A stretch of DNA of 9,879 bases, from assembly GCA_003446295.1 (NCBI GenBank), contig DMBB01000239.1:1-9879 (forward strand). Direction: 5' to 3'. This DNA is from Erysipelotrichaceae bacterium (GTDB taxonomy: Bacteria > Bacillota_I > Bacilli_A > Erysipelotrichales > Erysipelotrichaceae). Positions within the stretch are counted from its first letter, which is position 1. Every line of letters starts with the position of its first letter. The translations under genes were made by a program, and so were the position numbers. The notes under the pieces were generated by a model that saw only the letters and a program-made list of their open reading frames with translations, was not told the DNA's origin and ran no database searches. This document shows positions 1 to 6,626 of this stretch, one piece after another.

Positions 1-1
1 G

Positions 2-982
2 GAGCTTCTGTATCATGACCGGAAATTAATTGATTACGTAGATAAGGAACTGTCCATATGGCCTGTTGAGGACTGGCCGTACTTTTTGCCGTTCAGAGAA
101 CGAAGCCGGCAGTCCGGAGATACATTTGAAGAGATGCAGGATCTGAAAGCAACAGCAATCAGATACATTGATGAAAATGGTCCGGTATGCAGCGATACAC
201 TGCCGATCGATGGAGAGATCTTCTGGCATTCATCCATGCATTGGAGCGGCAGCCGGCACAAAAAATCTTCTGCCTCCAGGGCTGTGCTGGAACAGCTGTA
301 TACAGAAGGAAAACTGATCATTCATCATAAAAACGGCAACAGAAAGTATTACGATCTGGCAGAGAAGCATATTTCCGAAGAAATCCTTACGGCAGAAGAT
401 CCATGCAGGAGTGAATCAGAGTTCCAGGCGTGGCGGGTGCTGCGCAGGATCGGAGCGGTCGGACTTTTATGGGATAAGAACAGTTCTGCATTGTTAGGGA
501 TCGGTCTGAAAGCAGAACAGAGGAAACAGATATTTGAACAGCTTACTGCTGAAGGAAACATCATTCCGGTCATGGTAGAAGGGATCAGAACACCGTTTTA
601 CTGTCTCTCTGCTGATGAAGAACTGCTAAAAAGTGTTCTGGTAGGCAGCACTGACATGAAACCGCGCTTATCGTTCATCGCTCCGCTGGATCCTCTTTTC
701 TGGGATAAATCATTGATCAGGTCATTGTGGGAATTTCAGTATTCATGGGAGATCTATACGCCTGCTGACAAGCGGAAATACGGATACTATACACTGCCTG
801 TCCTGTATGGTGACAGGTTCATCGGAAGGATCGAAGCAGTACCCGGCAAGGATGGCATCCTGCATGTGAAAGGACTGTGGTATGAGCCGGGAGTCAGACA
901 GACAAAGAAGCTGAATGCTGCATTGGAAAGAACACTCCGGCAATTTGCTGTATTCAACGGATGCAGTCATTATGAAATGTGA
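2..982 (+). CDS. YcaQ-like winged-helix DNA-binding protein (HTH_42/DUF1006 family), 5' partial
   Basis: The frame is already open at base 2 and reads 326 codons to a TGA at 980-982, so the gene starts outside the window. An internal TTG at 86 is not the start: the 28 codons before it read as good family sequence, including a stretch ending [11 protein letters not shown] just before FRER, a typical YcaQ-family signature. A winged-helix-like part follows ([17 protein letters not shown], then NGNRKYYDL). The C-terminal half carries [33 protein letters not shown] sequence split around PLDPLFWD and a strand-rich end. Relatives are DNA glycosylases (Escherichia coli YcaQ/AlkX, Streptomyces AlkZ) that unhook alkylated bases or interstrand crosslinks. 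Their catalytic QxD/Q motif lies near the N-terminus, so it cannot be checked here. Family members are about 400 residues, so some 60-80 residues are missing. The family call is firm; glycosylase activity is inferred. The end overlaps the acetyltransferase remnant that follows. Confidence 0.85.
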   Translation, partial: ELLYHDRKLIDYVDKELSIWPVEDWPYFLPFRERSRQSGDTFEEMQDLKATAIRYIDENGPVCSDTLPIDGEIFWHSSMHWSGSRHKKSSASRAVLEQLYTEGKLIIHHKNGNRKYYDLAEKHISEEILTAEDPCRSESEFQAWRVLRRIGAVGLLWDKNSSALLGIGLKAEQRKQIFEQLTAEGNIIPVMVEGIRTPFYCLSADEELLKSVLVGSTDMKPRLSFIAPLDPLFWDKSLIRSLWEFQYSWEIYTPADKRKYGYYTLPVLYGDRFIGRIEAVPGKDGILHVKGLWYEPGVRQTKKLNAALERTLRQFAVFNGCSHYEM

Positions 983-1583
983 AATGACACGCCTGTGTAC
1001 AGACTTGCCACAGGTAAAAGCTTTGTACCGTGAAGGGATCACGATCGGAGACAACGTACAGATCGGTCCGCATGTGACCATTGTCACGGATAACCATGAT
1101 CTGAAAGACCGTTATGTGCTCAGATGCAGAGAGGTCGTGATCGGAAATGATGTATGGATCGGAGCATGTGCCAGCATTATGCCGGGCGTGCATATCGGAG
1201 ACAATGCGGTGATCGCAGGAGGTTCTGTCGTCACAAAGGATGTTCCGGCAGATACAGTTGTCGGAGGAAATCCTGCAAGGGTCATGCGGACAGTCTGTTT
1301 TTATGGATCGATGATCATAAACTTAAGCATGATCATATTTATCCTTTCAGCTCAGTATGATACTTTTTTATTGAAGACGTATGATCTGCTGAGGAACTAT
1401 GTCCCGATCAGATCATCAGAAATTCTGCTCAGGAGGAAACATGGTCAGGTTCCTGCTCCGATTCATCATGTTCCTGCTCAGACTGCTGCCGCTGCTCATT
1501 GTGTATATTGCGCTGTATCAGGATGCCGGTCATCACAGGCTGCAGAAAGCAGGGATCAGGGAAAAGGATATCACTGTCGGTGA
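972..1583 (+). pseudogene. Decayed hexapeptide-repeat (Maa/LacA/NodL-type) O-acetyltransferase remnant
   Basis: Codons 1038-1289 encode a left-handed beta-helix acetyltransferase core: [15 protein letters not shown], then a TDNHDL stretch holding the conserved Asn-His, then [34 protein letters not shown] and GGNPARVMR. This matches the C-terminal half of maltose/galactoside O-acetyltransferases, which transfer acetyl from acetyl-CoA to sugars. Intact members are about 185-200 residues with an N-terminal helical (Mac) domain and a first run of hexapeptides; both are absent, because that space is occupied by the end of the YcaQ-like gene. Possible starts at ATG 972 or 984 have no Shine-Dalgarno sequence. 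After VMR the family protein should end, but this frame reads on as non-family sequence to 1583, overlapping the next gene by about 140 bases. N-terminal loss plus C-terminal run-on argues for a deletion remnant. A short expressed protein is possible but unlikely to be active. Confidence 0.75.
1311..1337. repeat. Paired ATGATCATA sites flanking CTTAAG (possible operator)
   Basis: ATGATCATA occurs at 1311-1319 and again at 1329-1337, 18 bases apart start to start. Each copy contains the perfect 8-bp palindrome ATGATCAT, and the 6-bp palindrome CTTAAG lies between them, with GGAT and ATCC further out. The cluster lies just past the family-like end of the acetyltransferase remnant and about 100 bases before the ATG of the anchored hydrolase. 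That is where an operator or promoter for the hydrolase pair would be expected. No strong -35/-10 pair is visible. Regulatory function is inferred from symmetry and position only. Confidence 0.3.
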
Positions 1584-2484
1584 TGTCCGTTTTCACTATG
1601 CCGAATCAGAAGGTCACGGGAAGCCTGCGATCCTGCTTCTTCATGCACAGTTTCTGGACTGGTTTTCCTATCAATATGTCATCATTCCGTTATCAAAGTA
1701 TTTTCATGTCTTTGCACTGGACTGTCCAGGACACGGGAAGACCGAATGCCCTGATGATTATGAAATGAATGCGGAACAGATCGGTTCTTCCATTGCGCAG
1801 TTTATTGAAGAGGTGATTGGAAGACCTGCTGCAGTGAGCGGAAATTCAGCCGGAGGACTGATCGCTGTCTGGCTTGCCGCAAACAGGCCTGAACTGGTGA
1901 CAAAGCTGATCCTTGAAGATCCGCCGCTGTTTTCGTCGGAGTATCCTGCAATCAAGCGGACGATCGCATACCGCATATTTGCGGTCAGTGATATGGCTGT
2001 GCGTGAAGATCATGAAGGGGATTATGTCAGGTTCTTTATCAAGAACGCTCCGGAGTCTTACTGGGATCATACATTTCCTGCTGCACGCGTCCTGATCAGC
2101 ATTCTTGTTGCTGTGTACAGAATGCTGCACTGGCAGAAGACCGCTGAAATACCGTTTGTATCCCCGATCGTCCGAGAAATGATCAGAGGCATGGACCGGT
2201 ATGATCCGCATTTCGGGAAAGCTTTCTATGACGGCACCTGGAATGAGAACTTTGATCATGCGGATGCGCTGCGCCGTATTGCCTGTCCTGTACTCCTGAT
2301 GCAGGCAGACACTTCGTTTCTGCCGGACGGAACATTGAACGGTGCCATGTCAGAAGAAAATGCACAGTTTGCCTGCAGCAGACTGCAGCACGTCAGCTTT
2401 GTCAAAGTCAGTGCCGGCTATGCTGTTCATCTGGAAGCACCTGAAGAATACATGAACCATGTTAGGAAGTTTTATGCTGAATGA
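1441..2484 (+). CDS. Membrane-anchored alpha/beta hydrolase
   Basis: The protein is 347 residues from ATG 1441. I chose this start because AGGAGG lies at 1431-1436, four bases upstream, and because it opens directly into an N-terminal hydrophobic segment ([20 protein letters not shown], residues 4-23) with Arg residues, typical of a signal anchor. ATG 1399, preceded by GAGG, would add 14 residues. The fold elements are in order: [11 protein letters not shown] after beta-3, where an oxyanion-type HG is replaced by His-Ala; [11 protein letters not shown] (residues 91-101); a nucleophile elbow GNSAGG with Ser136; a strand before the acid, LLMQAD, with Asp290; and a C-terminal [10 protein letters not shown] with His330. 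The Ser-Asp-His triad is therefore complete. A lid-like insertion spans about 160-270. Substrate is unknown; esterase or lipase-like activity on the outer membrane face is an inference. It probably shares a transcript with the hydrolase 40 bases downstream. Confidence 0.85.
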   Translation: MVRFLLRFIMFLLRLLPLLIVYIALYQDAGHHRLQKAGIREKDITVGDVRFHYAESEGHGKPAILLLHAQFLDWFSYQYVIIPLSKYFHVFALDCPGHGKTECPDDYEMNAEQIGSSIAQFIEEVIGRPAAVSGNSAGGLIAVWLAANRPELVTKLILEDPPLFSSEYPAIKRTIAYRIFAVSDMAVREDHEGDYVRFFIKNAPESYWDHTFPAARVLISILVAVYRMLHWQKTAEIPFVSPIVREMIRGMDRYDPHFGKAFYDGTWNENFDHADALRRIACPVLLMQADTSFLPDGTLNGAMSEENAQFACSRLQHVSFVKVSAGYAVHLEAPEEYMNHVRKFYAE

Positions 2485-2486
2485 TA

Positions 2487-2506
2487 TTCATGTGATAGCA
2501 CATGAA
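2487..2506. repeat. Perfect hairpin between the two hydrolase genes
   Basis: TTCATGTG (2487-2494) and CACATGAA (2499-2506) are perfect 8-base reverse complements with a four-base ATAG loop. The dyad begins three bases after the upstream stop codon and ends a few bases before the AAGGA ribosome binding site (2511-2515) of the next gene. There is no T-run after it, so it is not a classic intrinsic terminator. It could be an mRNA stability or processing hairpin that sets the ratio of the two hydrolases, or a protein binding site. Confidence 0.6.
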
Positions 2507-2524
2507 AAGAAAGGATGAAACACT

Positions 2525-3154
2525 ATGAAACAGAATATCGCTGTATATATCCATGGCAAAGGGGGCAGTTCAGAAGAAGCGCTTCATTATGCACCGCTGT
2601 TTCCTGACTGGCATGTGCTTGGCCTGGATTATCAAAATGACACGCCCTGGACTGCCGGGGAAGAGATCGGCAGAATGCTCAGAGAACTGAAAGCAGAACA
2701 TGATCATATGATTGTGATTGCAAACAGTATCGGAGCTTTTTTCCTGATGCATTCTGATGCCGAAACATTTCTTGATCATGCTTATTTCATTTCACCGATC
2801 GTTGATATGGAGAAGCTGATCACTGATATGATCGGATGGGCCGGAGTTACAGAACAGGAACTGCAGATGAAAAAGGTCATTCACACGGAATTCGGGGAGG
2901 ACCTGTCATGGGATTATCTTTGTTATGTCAGACAGCATCCGATAAGCTGGAACGTTCCGACTGATATCCTGTACGGCAGCTGTGATAATCTGACATCGTT
3001 TGAAACCATTGCGGATTTTTCAAGAAACCATCAGGCAGATCTGACTGTTATGGAAGGCGGGGAGCACTGGTTTCATACGGATGAACAGATGAAGTTCCTT
3101 GATGACTGGATCATAAGAAACAGGCAGAAGCTGAATGTTCTGCAGGAATTCTGA
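2525..3154 (+). CDS. Small soluble alpha/beta hydrolase
   Basis: The protein is 209 residues, with start ATG 2525 preceded by AAGGA at 2511-2515 (nine-base spacing). The sequence opens with a first strand and oxyanion motif, VYIHGKGGSS (residues 8-16). The nucleophile elbow ANSIGA places Ser68 after strand VIVIA. The acid is probably Asp154 in LYGSCDNLTS, and the base His181 or His184 in GGEHWFHTDEQ. No signal peptide or membrane segment is present, so it should act in the cytoplasm. It is close to a minimal hydrolase core with little lid, like small carboxylesterases and RBBP9/YdeN-like or dienelactone-type relatives; I cannot place it more precisely. It follows the anchored hydrolase in the same direction, so the two probably form a pair acting on related esters, with the anchored one outside and this one inside. 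That division of labour is inference. Confidence 0.85.
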   Translation: MKQNIAVYIHGKGGSSEEALHYAPLFPDWHVLGLDYQNDTPWTAGEEIGRMLRELKAEHDHMIVIANSIGAFFLMHSDAETFLDHAYFISPIVDMEKLITDMIGWAGVTEQELQMKKVIHTEFGEDLSWDYLCYVRQHPISWNVPTDILYGSCDNLTSFETIADFSRNHQADLTVMEGGEHWFHTDEQMKFLDDWIIRNRQKLNVLQEF

Positions 3155-3176
3155 TCAGGTCAGATGTCATTTTTTT
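3150..3176 (+). terminator. Weak intrinsic-terminator-like hairpin after the hydrolase pair
   Basis: TCTGA (3150-3154) and TCAGA (3160-3164) form a 5-bp stem with a five-base loop that overlaps the hydrolase stop codon. It is followed after five bases by seven T residues (3170-3176). The stem is short and A+T-rich, so termination would be partial at best, but the position between a finished gene and a new promoter fits. Confidence 0.35.
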
Positions 3177-3210
3177 ACCAGCGGACGCAAATGCAAATGA
3201 CGGAGTTATG

Positions 3211-3219
3211 TGATATAGT
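3211..3219 (+). promoter_or_regulatory. Extended -10 promoter candidate for the first LysR gene
   Basis: TGATATAGT matches the extended -10 form TGnTATAnT with one mismatch at most. It lies 33 bases before ATG 3252, leaving room for a start of transcription near 3226 and the AAGGA ribosome binding site at 3235-3239. No good -35 hexamer is visible, as is common for extended -10 promoters. A tandem GCAAAT duplication (3188-3199) sits in the -35 zone, and CGCAA/TTGCG arms surround the region. Confidence 0.4.
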
Positions 3220-3251
3220 TCAGTTGCGACAAAAAAGGAACGTATAAAATT

Positions 3252-4142
3252 ATGGAAATTCGTGTGTTGAGATATTTTCTGATGATTGCCAGGACAGAAA
3301 GCATCACAAAAGCTGCCGAAGCGCTTCATATCACACAGCCGACGCTGAGCCGGCAGATCCGTGAACTGGAGGAGGAGATCGGCACAGATCTGTTTTTGCG
3401 TGATTCACGGAAGATCAGACTGACGCCGGAAGGGTATCTTCTCAAAGAACGTGCCGAAGAGATCCTGGAACTGACAGATAAAACAATGGAGGATCTGAGA
3501 GCCAGCAGCGATAAAGTGGAAGGAATGATTACGATCGCGACCGGTCTGATCAGATCAACGGATCTTCTGACCCGGATGATCACGGAATTCCGGAAACAGT
3601 ATCCGCATGTCAGGTTTACGATCATGACAGCGACCGCTGATACCATACGTTATCAGCTGCACCGCAGTCTGATCGATTTCGGAGTCATGCTTGAGCCCGT
3701 CGATCTGACCGGACTCAGCTTTATACGTTTTCCTGAACCTGAAACATGGAATCTGCTTGTACGCACGGATGACCCGCTGGCGGAAAAAGAGAGTGTATGC
3801 GCAGAAGATCTTTATGACCGCGAACTGATCCTGCCGTTCAGAGGACCTCTGGTATCGGAACTTTACCGCTGGCTGAAGAAGGACCCGGATGAACTGAATG
3901 TCATATGCTATAACGCTTTGGGAGGAACTGCGGCACATGTCGTGAACAACAGTCATGCTGTTTCATTGAATGTCAGCGGATCATTGCCGTTCTTGGATGC
4001 CGGGCAGATCAAAATACTTCCATTGTCACCGCCGCTGACAGGCAGAAGTTCCATTGCATGGAAACGGGACTCCGTACAGACGGAACCGGCGAAACGGTTT
4101 ATTGATTTTGTATCATGCTTTCCAGGCATGGAAAACGTATAA
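3252..4142 (+). CDS. LysR-family transcriptional regulator (first)
   Basis: The protein is 296 residues, normal for LysR regulators. The N-terminal winged helix-turn-helix covers residues 1-60: LRYFLMIARTESITKAAEAL, then HITQPTLSRQIRELEEEIG and LFLRDSRKIRLTPEG. A linker helix spans about 65-90, and a periplasmic-binding-protein-like effector domain follows (about 90-290). The start is ATG 3252, with AAGGA at 3235-3239 a little far away (12 bases). The MFS transporter gene begins 69 bases downstream on the same strand behind its own strong promoter, so this protein is the obvious candidate regulator of the transporter-cupin pair. Most LysR genes are divergent from their targets; this co-oriented layout is less usual. 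The effector is unknown, probably the transported or processed compound. Confidence 0.93.
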   Translation: MEIRVLRYFLMIARTESITKAAEALHITQPTLSRQIRELEEEIGTDLFLRDSRKIRLTPEGYLLKERAEEILELTDKTMEDLRASSDKVEGMITIATGLIRSTDLLTRMITEFRKQYPHVRFTIMTATADTIRYQLHRSLIDFGVMLEPVDLTGLSFIRFPEPETWNLLVRTDDPLAEKESVCAEDLYDRELILPFRGPLVSELYRWLKKDPDELNVICYNALGGTAAHVVNNSHAVSLNVSGSLPFLDAGQIKILPLSPPLTGRSSIAWKRDSVQTEPAKRFIDFVSCFPGMENV

Positions 4143-4153
4143 ATATTAAGTAT

Positions 4154-4182
4154 TTGATATGTACTATTCCTGAATATATACT
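4154..4182 (+). promoter_or_regulatory. Near-consensus sigma-A promoter of the MFS-cupin operon
   Basis: TTGATA (4154-4159) and TATACT (4177-4182) are separated by the optimal 17 bases, placing transcription start near 4189 and a leader of about 23 bases before ATG 4212. An AAATA/TATTT inverted repeat (4141-4155, five-base spacer) overlaps the upstream LysR stop codon and touches the -35 box, a plausible regulator contact site. The leader carries AAGGAG at 4198-4203, eight bases from the start codon. Confidence 0.65.
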
Positions 4183-4211
4183 GAGTCTGTAAAGAAAAAG
4201 GAGAAAAAAAT

Positions 4212-5423
4212 ATGAAGGGAAGATATTTGATTATTCTGGCTTCACTTTGCGGATTGATTGCTTCAGGAGTTGGTCTGATCACGAACGTAGCCGGATTGTT
4301 CTTCAATCCGATCGCTGCAGAGCTTGGTCTGCTGAGAGGTGCTGTCAGTATGACAGTTACGATCAACAACCTGCTGTTCGCTGTCGGCGGTCTGATGTCA
4401 CCGAAGTTCATGTCTGAAAAGACACTGAAGCCGGGACTGATCATCGGAACTGCTGTGATCGCAGGAAGCACAGCACTGCTTGCTGTGACAAATTCGATCA
4501 TGGTGATGTATATCCTGAATGCTCTGCGCGGATTTGCATCGGGTATCCTCGGATTTGTATTTGTCACAATGGTCATCAATAACTGGTTCCATTCCAATGT
4601 CGGTCTGGCAACTTCCATCGCAATGGGCTTCAGCGGCCTTGCAGGAGCAGTATTCTCACCGATCGTATCCTCTGTGATCCAGAGCAGCGGCTGGAGAACT
4701 GCATATCTGATGAATGCGGCACTGATGGTCATCATGAATCTTCCGGCGATCTTCCTGATCCCGTCCATTGATCCCTCTGTAAAAGGTCTGAAGCCGCTTG
4801 GAGAAAAAGCTTCTGTGAATACTTCAGCTGCTAAAACAGAAAAAGCACGCCCGATCATTATGTCTCTTCTGGTGATCATGTGCATATATGCCGCATGTGC
4901 TGCCGGTTCAACAGCGCTGACACAGCACTTCACAGGCATTGCGGAAGAAAGAGGTCTTGCTGCATCCGTCGGCGCAACAATGCTGTCGGCATGCATGCTT
5001 GCCAATACAGGCGGCAAAGTTGTTCTCGGTGCACTTGTCGACAGGATCGGCGCCAAGAAATCACTGCTGACATATGCAGTACTGATTATGTGCGCAGTAC
5101 TGACCATGCTGTTCATTCCTTCCGGAACAACGATGTATGTTGCAGCATTCTTCTTCGGTCTGACTTATTCCATGGCAACAGTCGGTGTTGTATCGATCAC
5201 AAAAGACCTGTTCGGTCTGGCTAATTACAGCAAGACATATCCGAAGATCAACCTCTGCGGAACAATGTTCAGTGCAGCATTCTCTTCCATTATCGGTTTC
5301 ATGTATGATGCATTCGAAAGCTATACTGTGCCGATGTTCATTATCCTGACTATGGCAGCAATCGACTTTGTCATCATCCTGTTTGTTTATAAAAAAATTG
5401 ACGCAATCAAGCAGAACGCATAA
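4212..5423 (+). CDS. MFS transporter, 12 transmembrane segments
   Basis: The protein is 403 residues, typical for the major facilitator superfamily, with start ATG 4212 behind AAGGAG (eight-base spacing). About twelve hydrophobic segments fall into two groups of six, separated by a polar central loop rich in Lys, Ser and Ala (about 190-215). The loop between segments 8 and 9 keeps the family motif as LVDRIGAKKS (Asp277, Arg278). The matching loop between segments 2 and 3 has no clear GxxxDRxGR form: it reads SPKFMSEKTLK. The N-terminus resembles the OFA-like group of organic-anion carriers, but the substrate cannot be assigned. It is followed after 15 bases by the cupin gene, so the two are almost certainly co-transcribed from the promoter at 4154-4182. 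Import of the cupin substrate or export of its product is the likely role. Confidence 0.92.
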   Translation: MKGRYLIILASLCGLIASGVGLITNVAGLFFNPIAAELGLLRGAVSMTVTINNLLFAVGGLMSPKFMSEKTLKPGLIIGTAVIAGSTALLAVTNSIMVMYILNALRGFASGILGFVFVTMVINNWFHSNVGLATSIAMGFSGLAGAVFSPIVSSVIQSSGWRTAYLMNAALMVIMNLPAIFLIPSIDPSVKGLKPLGEKASVNTSAAKTEKARPIIMSLLVIMCIYAACAAGSTALTQHFTGIAEERGLAASVGATMLSACMLANTGGKVVLGALVDRIGAKKSLLTYAVLIMCAVLTMLFIPSGTTMYVAAFFFGLTYSMATVGVVSITKDLFGLANYSKTYPKINLCGTMFSAAFSSIIGFMYDAFESYTVPMFIILTMAAIDFVIILFVYKKIDAIKQNA

Positions 5424-5438
5424 GAGAGGTAAATTTTT

Positions 5439-5873
5439 ATGAGAAAAGAAGATGTATCACCGTTTGCCGTAGGAGATGTGAATCCTGTAGCCCAGTATTT
5501 TACGGGAGCAACATTTCTTGCAAGACTGACCGGACCTGACGCACAGATCGATATCTCCAATGTGACATTCGAACCTGCATGCAGAAACAACTGGCATGTT
5601 CACCATGGCTGCCAGCAGATCCTGGTATGCGTCGGAGGAAAAGGCTGGTATCAGGAATGGGGCAAAGAACCTGTTCTGATGACACCCGGCAGTGTCGTTG
5701 AGATCCCGCTTGATGTCAAGCACTGGCATGGTGCAGCAAAAGACAGCTGGTTCGCTCATCTCTCTGTCATGTCAAAAACAGTAGAGGGCTCACATGAATG
5801 GCTCGAACCGGTCGATGATGCACAATATGAAGCAGTGCATCAGACACAGACGTATCTCTCTTCCCTGAAATAA
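5439..5873 (+). CDS. Small cupin enzyme, hydroxynitrile-lyase-like metal site
   Basis: The protein is 144 residues with a single conserved beta-barrel cupin domain. The start is ATG 5439 behind GAGGT at 5426-5430. Motif 1 is WHVHHGCQQILVCVGGKG and motif 2 is PGSVVEIPLDVKHWHGA. Aligned by eye with the manganese cupin hydroxynitrile lyases of Granulicella and Acidobacterium, the metal ligands correspond to His53, His55, Gln59 and His95, and the KHWHGA block with His97 is kept. Those relatives cleave or form mandelonitrile-type cyanohydrins in vitro, but many homologues have unknown natural roles, so the true reaction is open; decarboxylation, isomerisation or dioxygenation are alternatives. There is no signal peptide. 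It lies 15 bases after the MFS gene, which points to processing of a transported small molecule. No convincing terminator follows immediately. Confidence 0.88.
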   Translation: MRKEDVSPFAVGDVNPVAQYFTGATFLARLTGPDAQIDISNVTFEPACRNNWHVHHGCQQILVCVGGKGWYQEWGKEPVLMTPGSVVEIPLDVKHWHGAAKDSWFAHLSVMSKTVEGSHEWLEPVDDAQYEAVHQTQTYLSSLK

Positions 5874-5914
5874 CGAAATACATCATGTGAGGTCTCTTCT
5901 TATTCATAGGCCAC

Positions 5915-6292
5915 TGGGTACTAATGAACTCATTACTCACAGTATTCATCATCATGGGTTCCTGGATTAATACGCAGCTGTATGAATCATGAATCCGGGA
6001 ATCATGGACTAATGATGAATCCGATCGGGTATTAAAAGGCACATGAGTACCGATGGATGAATACCGAATAATGGCTTAATGATGCGGAATAATGATCAAA
6101 TACATAAATAATGACCGGATGAATAATCACAGAAATCATGAGTACGAATGGAAGGGGATTAATACCCGGAAGTACCCATGAATCAGATGGGACCGGATGA
6201 ATGGATTCATGAATATATGAGTCCAGGAGTACCCGTATTCGTGGAATGATTCAGGACTAATGAGATGGATTAGTACTGATGAGGATTGATGC
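5915..6292. repeat. Block of shuffled short degenerate repeats, stop-saturated, non-coding
   Basis: This 380-base block is built from a small set of recurring words with no fixed period. GGATTAATAC occurs at 5964-5973 and 6156-6165, with GGATTAGTAC at 6267-6276. GGACTAATGA is at 6006-6015 and 6254-6263. GACCGGATGAAT is at 6113-6124 and 6191-6202. ATGAATCC is at 5989-5996 and 6015-6022. ATGAGTAC is at 6043-6050 and 6138-6145, and GAGTACCC-type words recur near 6227. TAATGA and ATGA fragments put stops in every + frame, so no protein is encoded on this strand. The antisense open frames through it read as His/Phe/Ser-rich low complexity, not a protein family. It is neither a tandem repeat nor a CRISPR array. 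Possibilities are a clustered protein-binding region, a decayed minisatellite, or part of a non-coding transcript. I do not recognise it. Confidence 0.6.
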
Positions 6293-6480
6293 ATAGCCAC
6301 AAAGGCTGCGGAAGCAGATCGGAGTGGCGAGGATAAAACCGATTCTATGAAAGACGCTAAAAGGGTTTCCACGGTGACAGATATTTGTTCCGGGGCAATG
6401 CCGTCTTGCGTCTCAGGGGCTGACCCCAGCTTTCCTGAACACACGCCCGATAGATGCCTGATCGGACACAACAGATATCA
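6293..6480 (+). other. Hairpin-rich non-coding segment, possible structured RNA
   Basis: Several short stems occur in close order: AGCC/GGCT at about 6295-6306; CTGC-GGAA-GCAG (a GNRA-type tetraloop) at about 6306-6317; ATCGG (6318-6322) with CCGAT (6339-6343); AAACC (6336-6340) with GGTTT (6364-6368) as a competing pairing; GGGG-CTGA-CCCC (6416-6427); and CCGAT (6447-6451) with ATCGG (6461-6465). The segment leads into the terminator-like repeat at 6486-6531. One + frame stays open from 6290 to 6484 but has no ribosome binding site and no family resemblance. A structured RNA is possible. It matches no riboswitch or housekeeping RNA I can recognise by eye, and short stems are easy to find by chance. 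Confidence 0.3.
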
Positions 6481-6485
6481 CTGAA

Positions 6486-6536
6486 AACAAAAAGAAGAGA
6501 CTTCAAATCGAGATCTCTTTTATCTTTGTTCAGACA
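6486..6536. terminator. Imperfect terminator-like hairpin
   Basis: AACAAA plus AAGAGA on the left (6486-6500) pair with TCTCTT and TTTGTT on the right (6515-6531). This gives two 6-bp helices separated by an internal loop and capped by a 13-base loop. The right arm is U-rich in the + transcript and the left arm is A-rich, so it could terminate transcription on either strand. It may end a transcript running from the cupin operon or from the hairpin-rich segment just upstream. Confidence 0.4.
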
Positions 6537-6543
6537 GGGTATA

Positions 6544-6571
6544 TCCTGCATGATGCCATGTGACTGCAGGA
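6544..6571. repeat. TCCTGCA/TGCAGGA inverted repeat covering a ribosome binding site
   Basis: TCCTGCA (6544-6550) and TGCAGGA (6565-6571) are perfect 7-base reverse complements with a 14-base loop. The right arm includes most of the AGGAG at 6568-6572 that precedes a possible ten-codon frame, so the stem could hide that ribosome binding site in RNA. The alternative is a protein binding site. Confidence 0.4.
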
Positions 6572-6576
6572 GTGTG

Positions 6577-6609
6577 ATGGAGGCAGCAATAATACATATC
6601 AAAAAGTAG
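6577..6609 (+). CDS. Possible ten-residue leader peptide MEAAIIHIKK
   Basis: ATG 6577 follows AGGAG (6568-6572) with a short four-base spacing and reads ten codons to TAG (6607-6609). The sequence is MEAAIIHIKK. It lies 17 bases before a terminator-like hairpin (6627-6647) and upstream of the second LysR gene, the layout of an attenuation leader. The peptide has no run of one amino acid, and no alternative antiterminator pairing was worked out, so a chance frame is quite possible. Confidence 0.2.
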   Translation: MEAAIIHIKK

Positions 6610-6626
6610 TTAATCGCTGAATAAAC

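Noticed and set aside
86..982. Translation start at TTG 86 for the YcaQ-like gene
   Set aside because: The frame is open to the left edge and the codons before 86 carry conserved family sequence, so the gene is cut by the window rather than starting there.
3953..5116. Long antisense open frame (387 codons) opposite the first LysR gene and the MFS gene
   Set aside because: It mirrors a strongly coding + strand gene, has a Pro/Thr/Ile-rich composition with no family features, and lacks a ribosome binding site. The MFS reading has clear transmembrane and motif structure.
5915..6292. CRISPR array
   Set aside because: No repeat of constant length with unique spacers of constant length. The words recur at irregular distances and vary in sequence, and no cas gene is near.
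6300..6470. Known riboswitch (c-di-GMP, glycine, TPP, T-box) or tmRNA
   Set aside because: Short resemblances such as GAAAGACGC and GGGG-CTGA-CCCC were checked from memory, but no conserved core of these RNA families could be lined up.
6136..6471. Antisense frame of 111 codons through the repeat block
   Set aside because: Its His/Phe/Ser-rich sequence is explained by translating the shuffled words. No ribosome binding site or family match was seen.
6347..6484. Small + strand protein MKDAKRVSTV... of 45 codons
   Set aside because: It has no Shine-Dalgarno sequence, the composition is unlike the neighbouring genes, and the segment is better explained by its hairpins.
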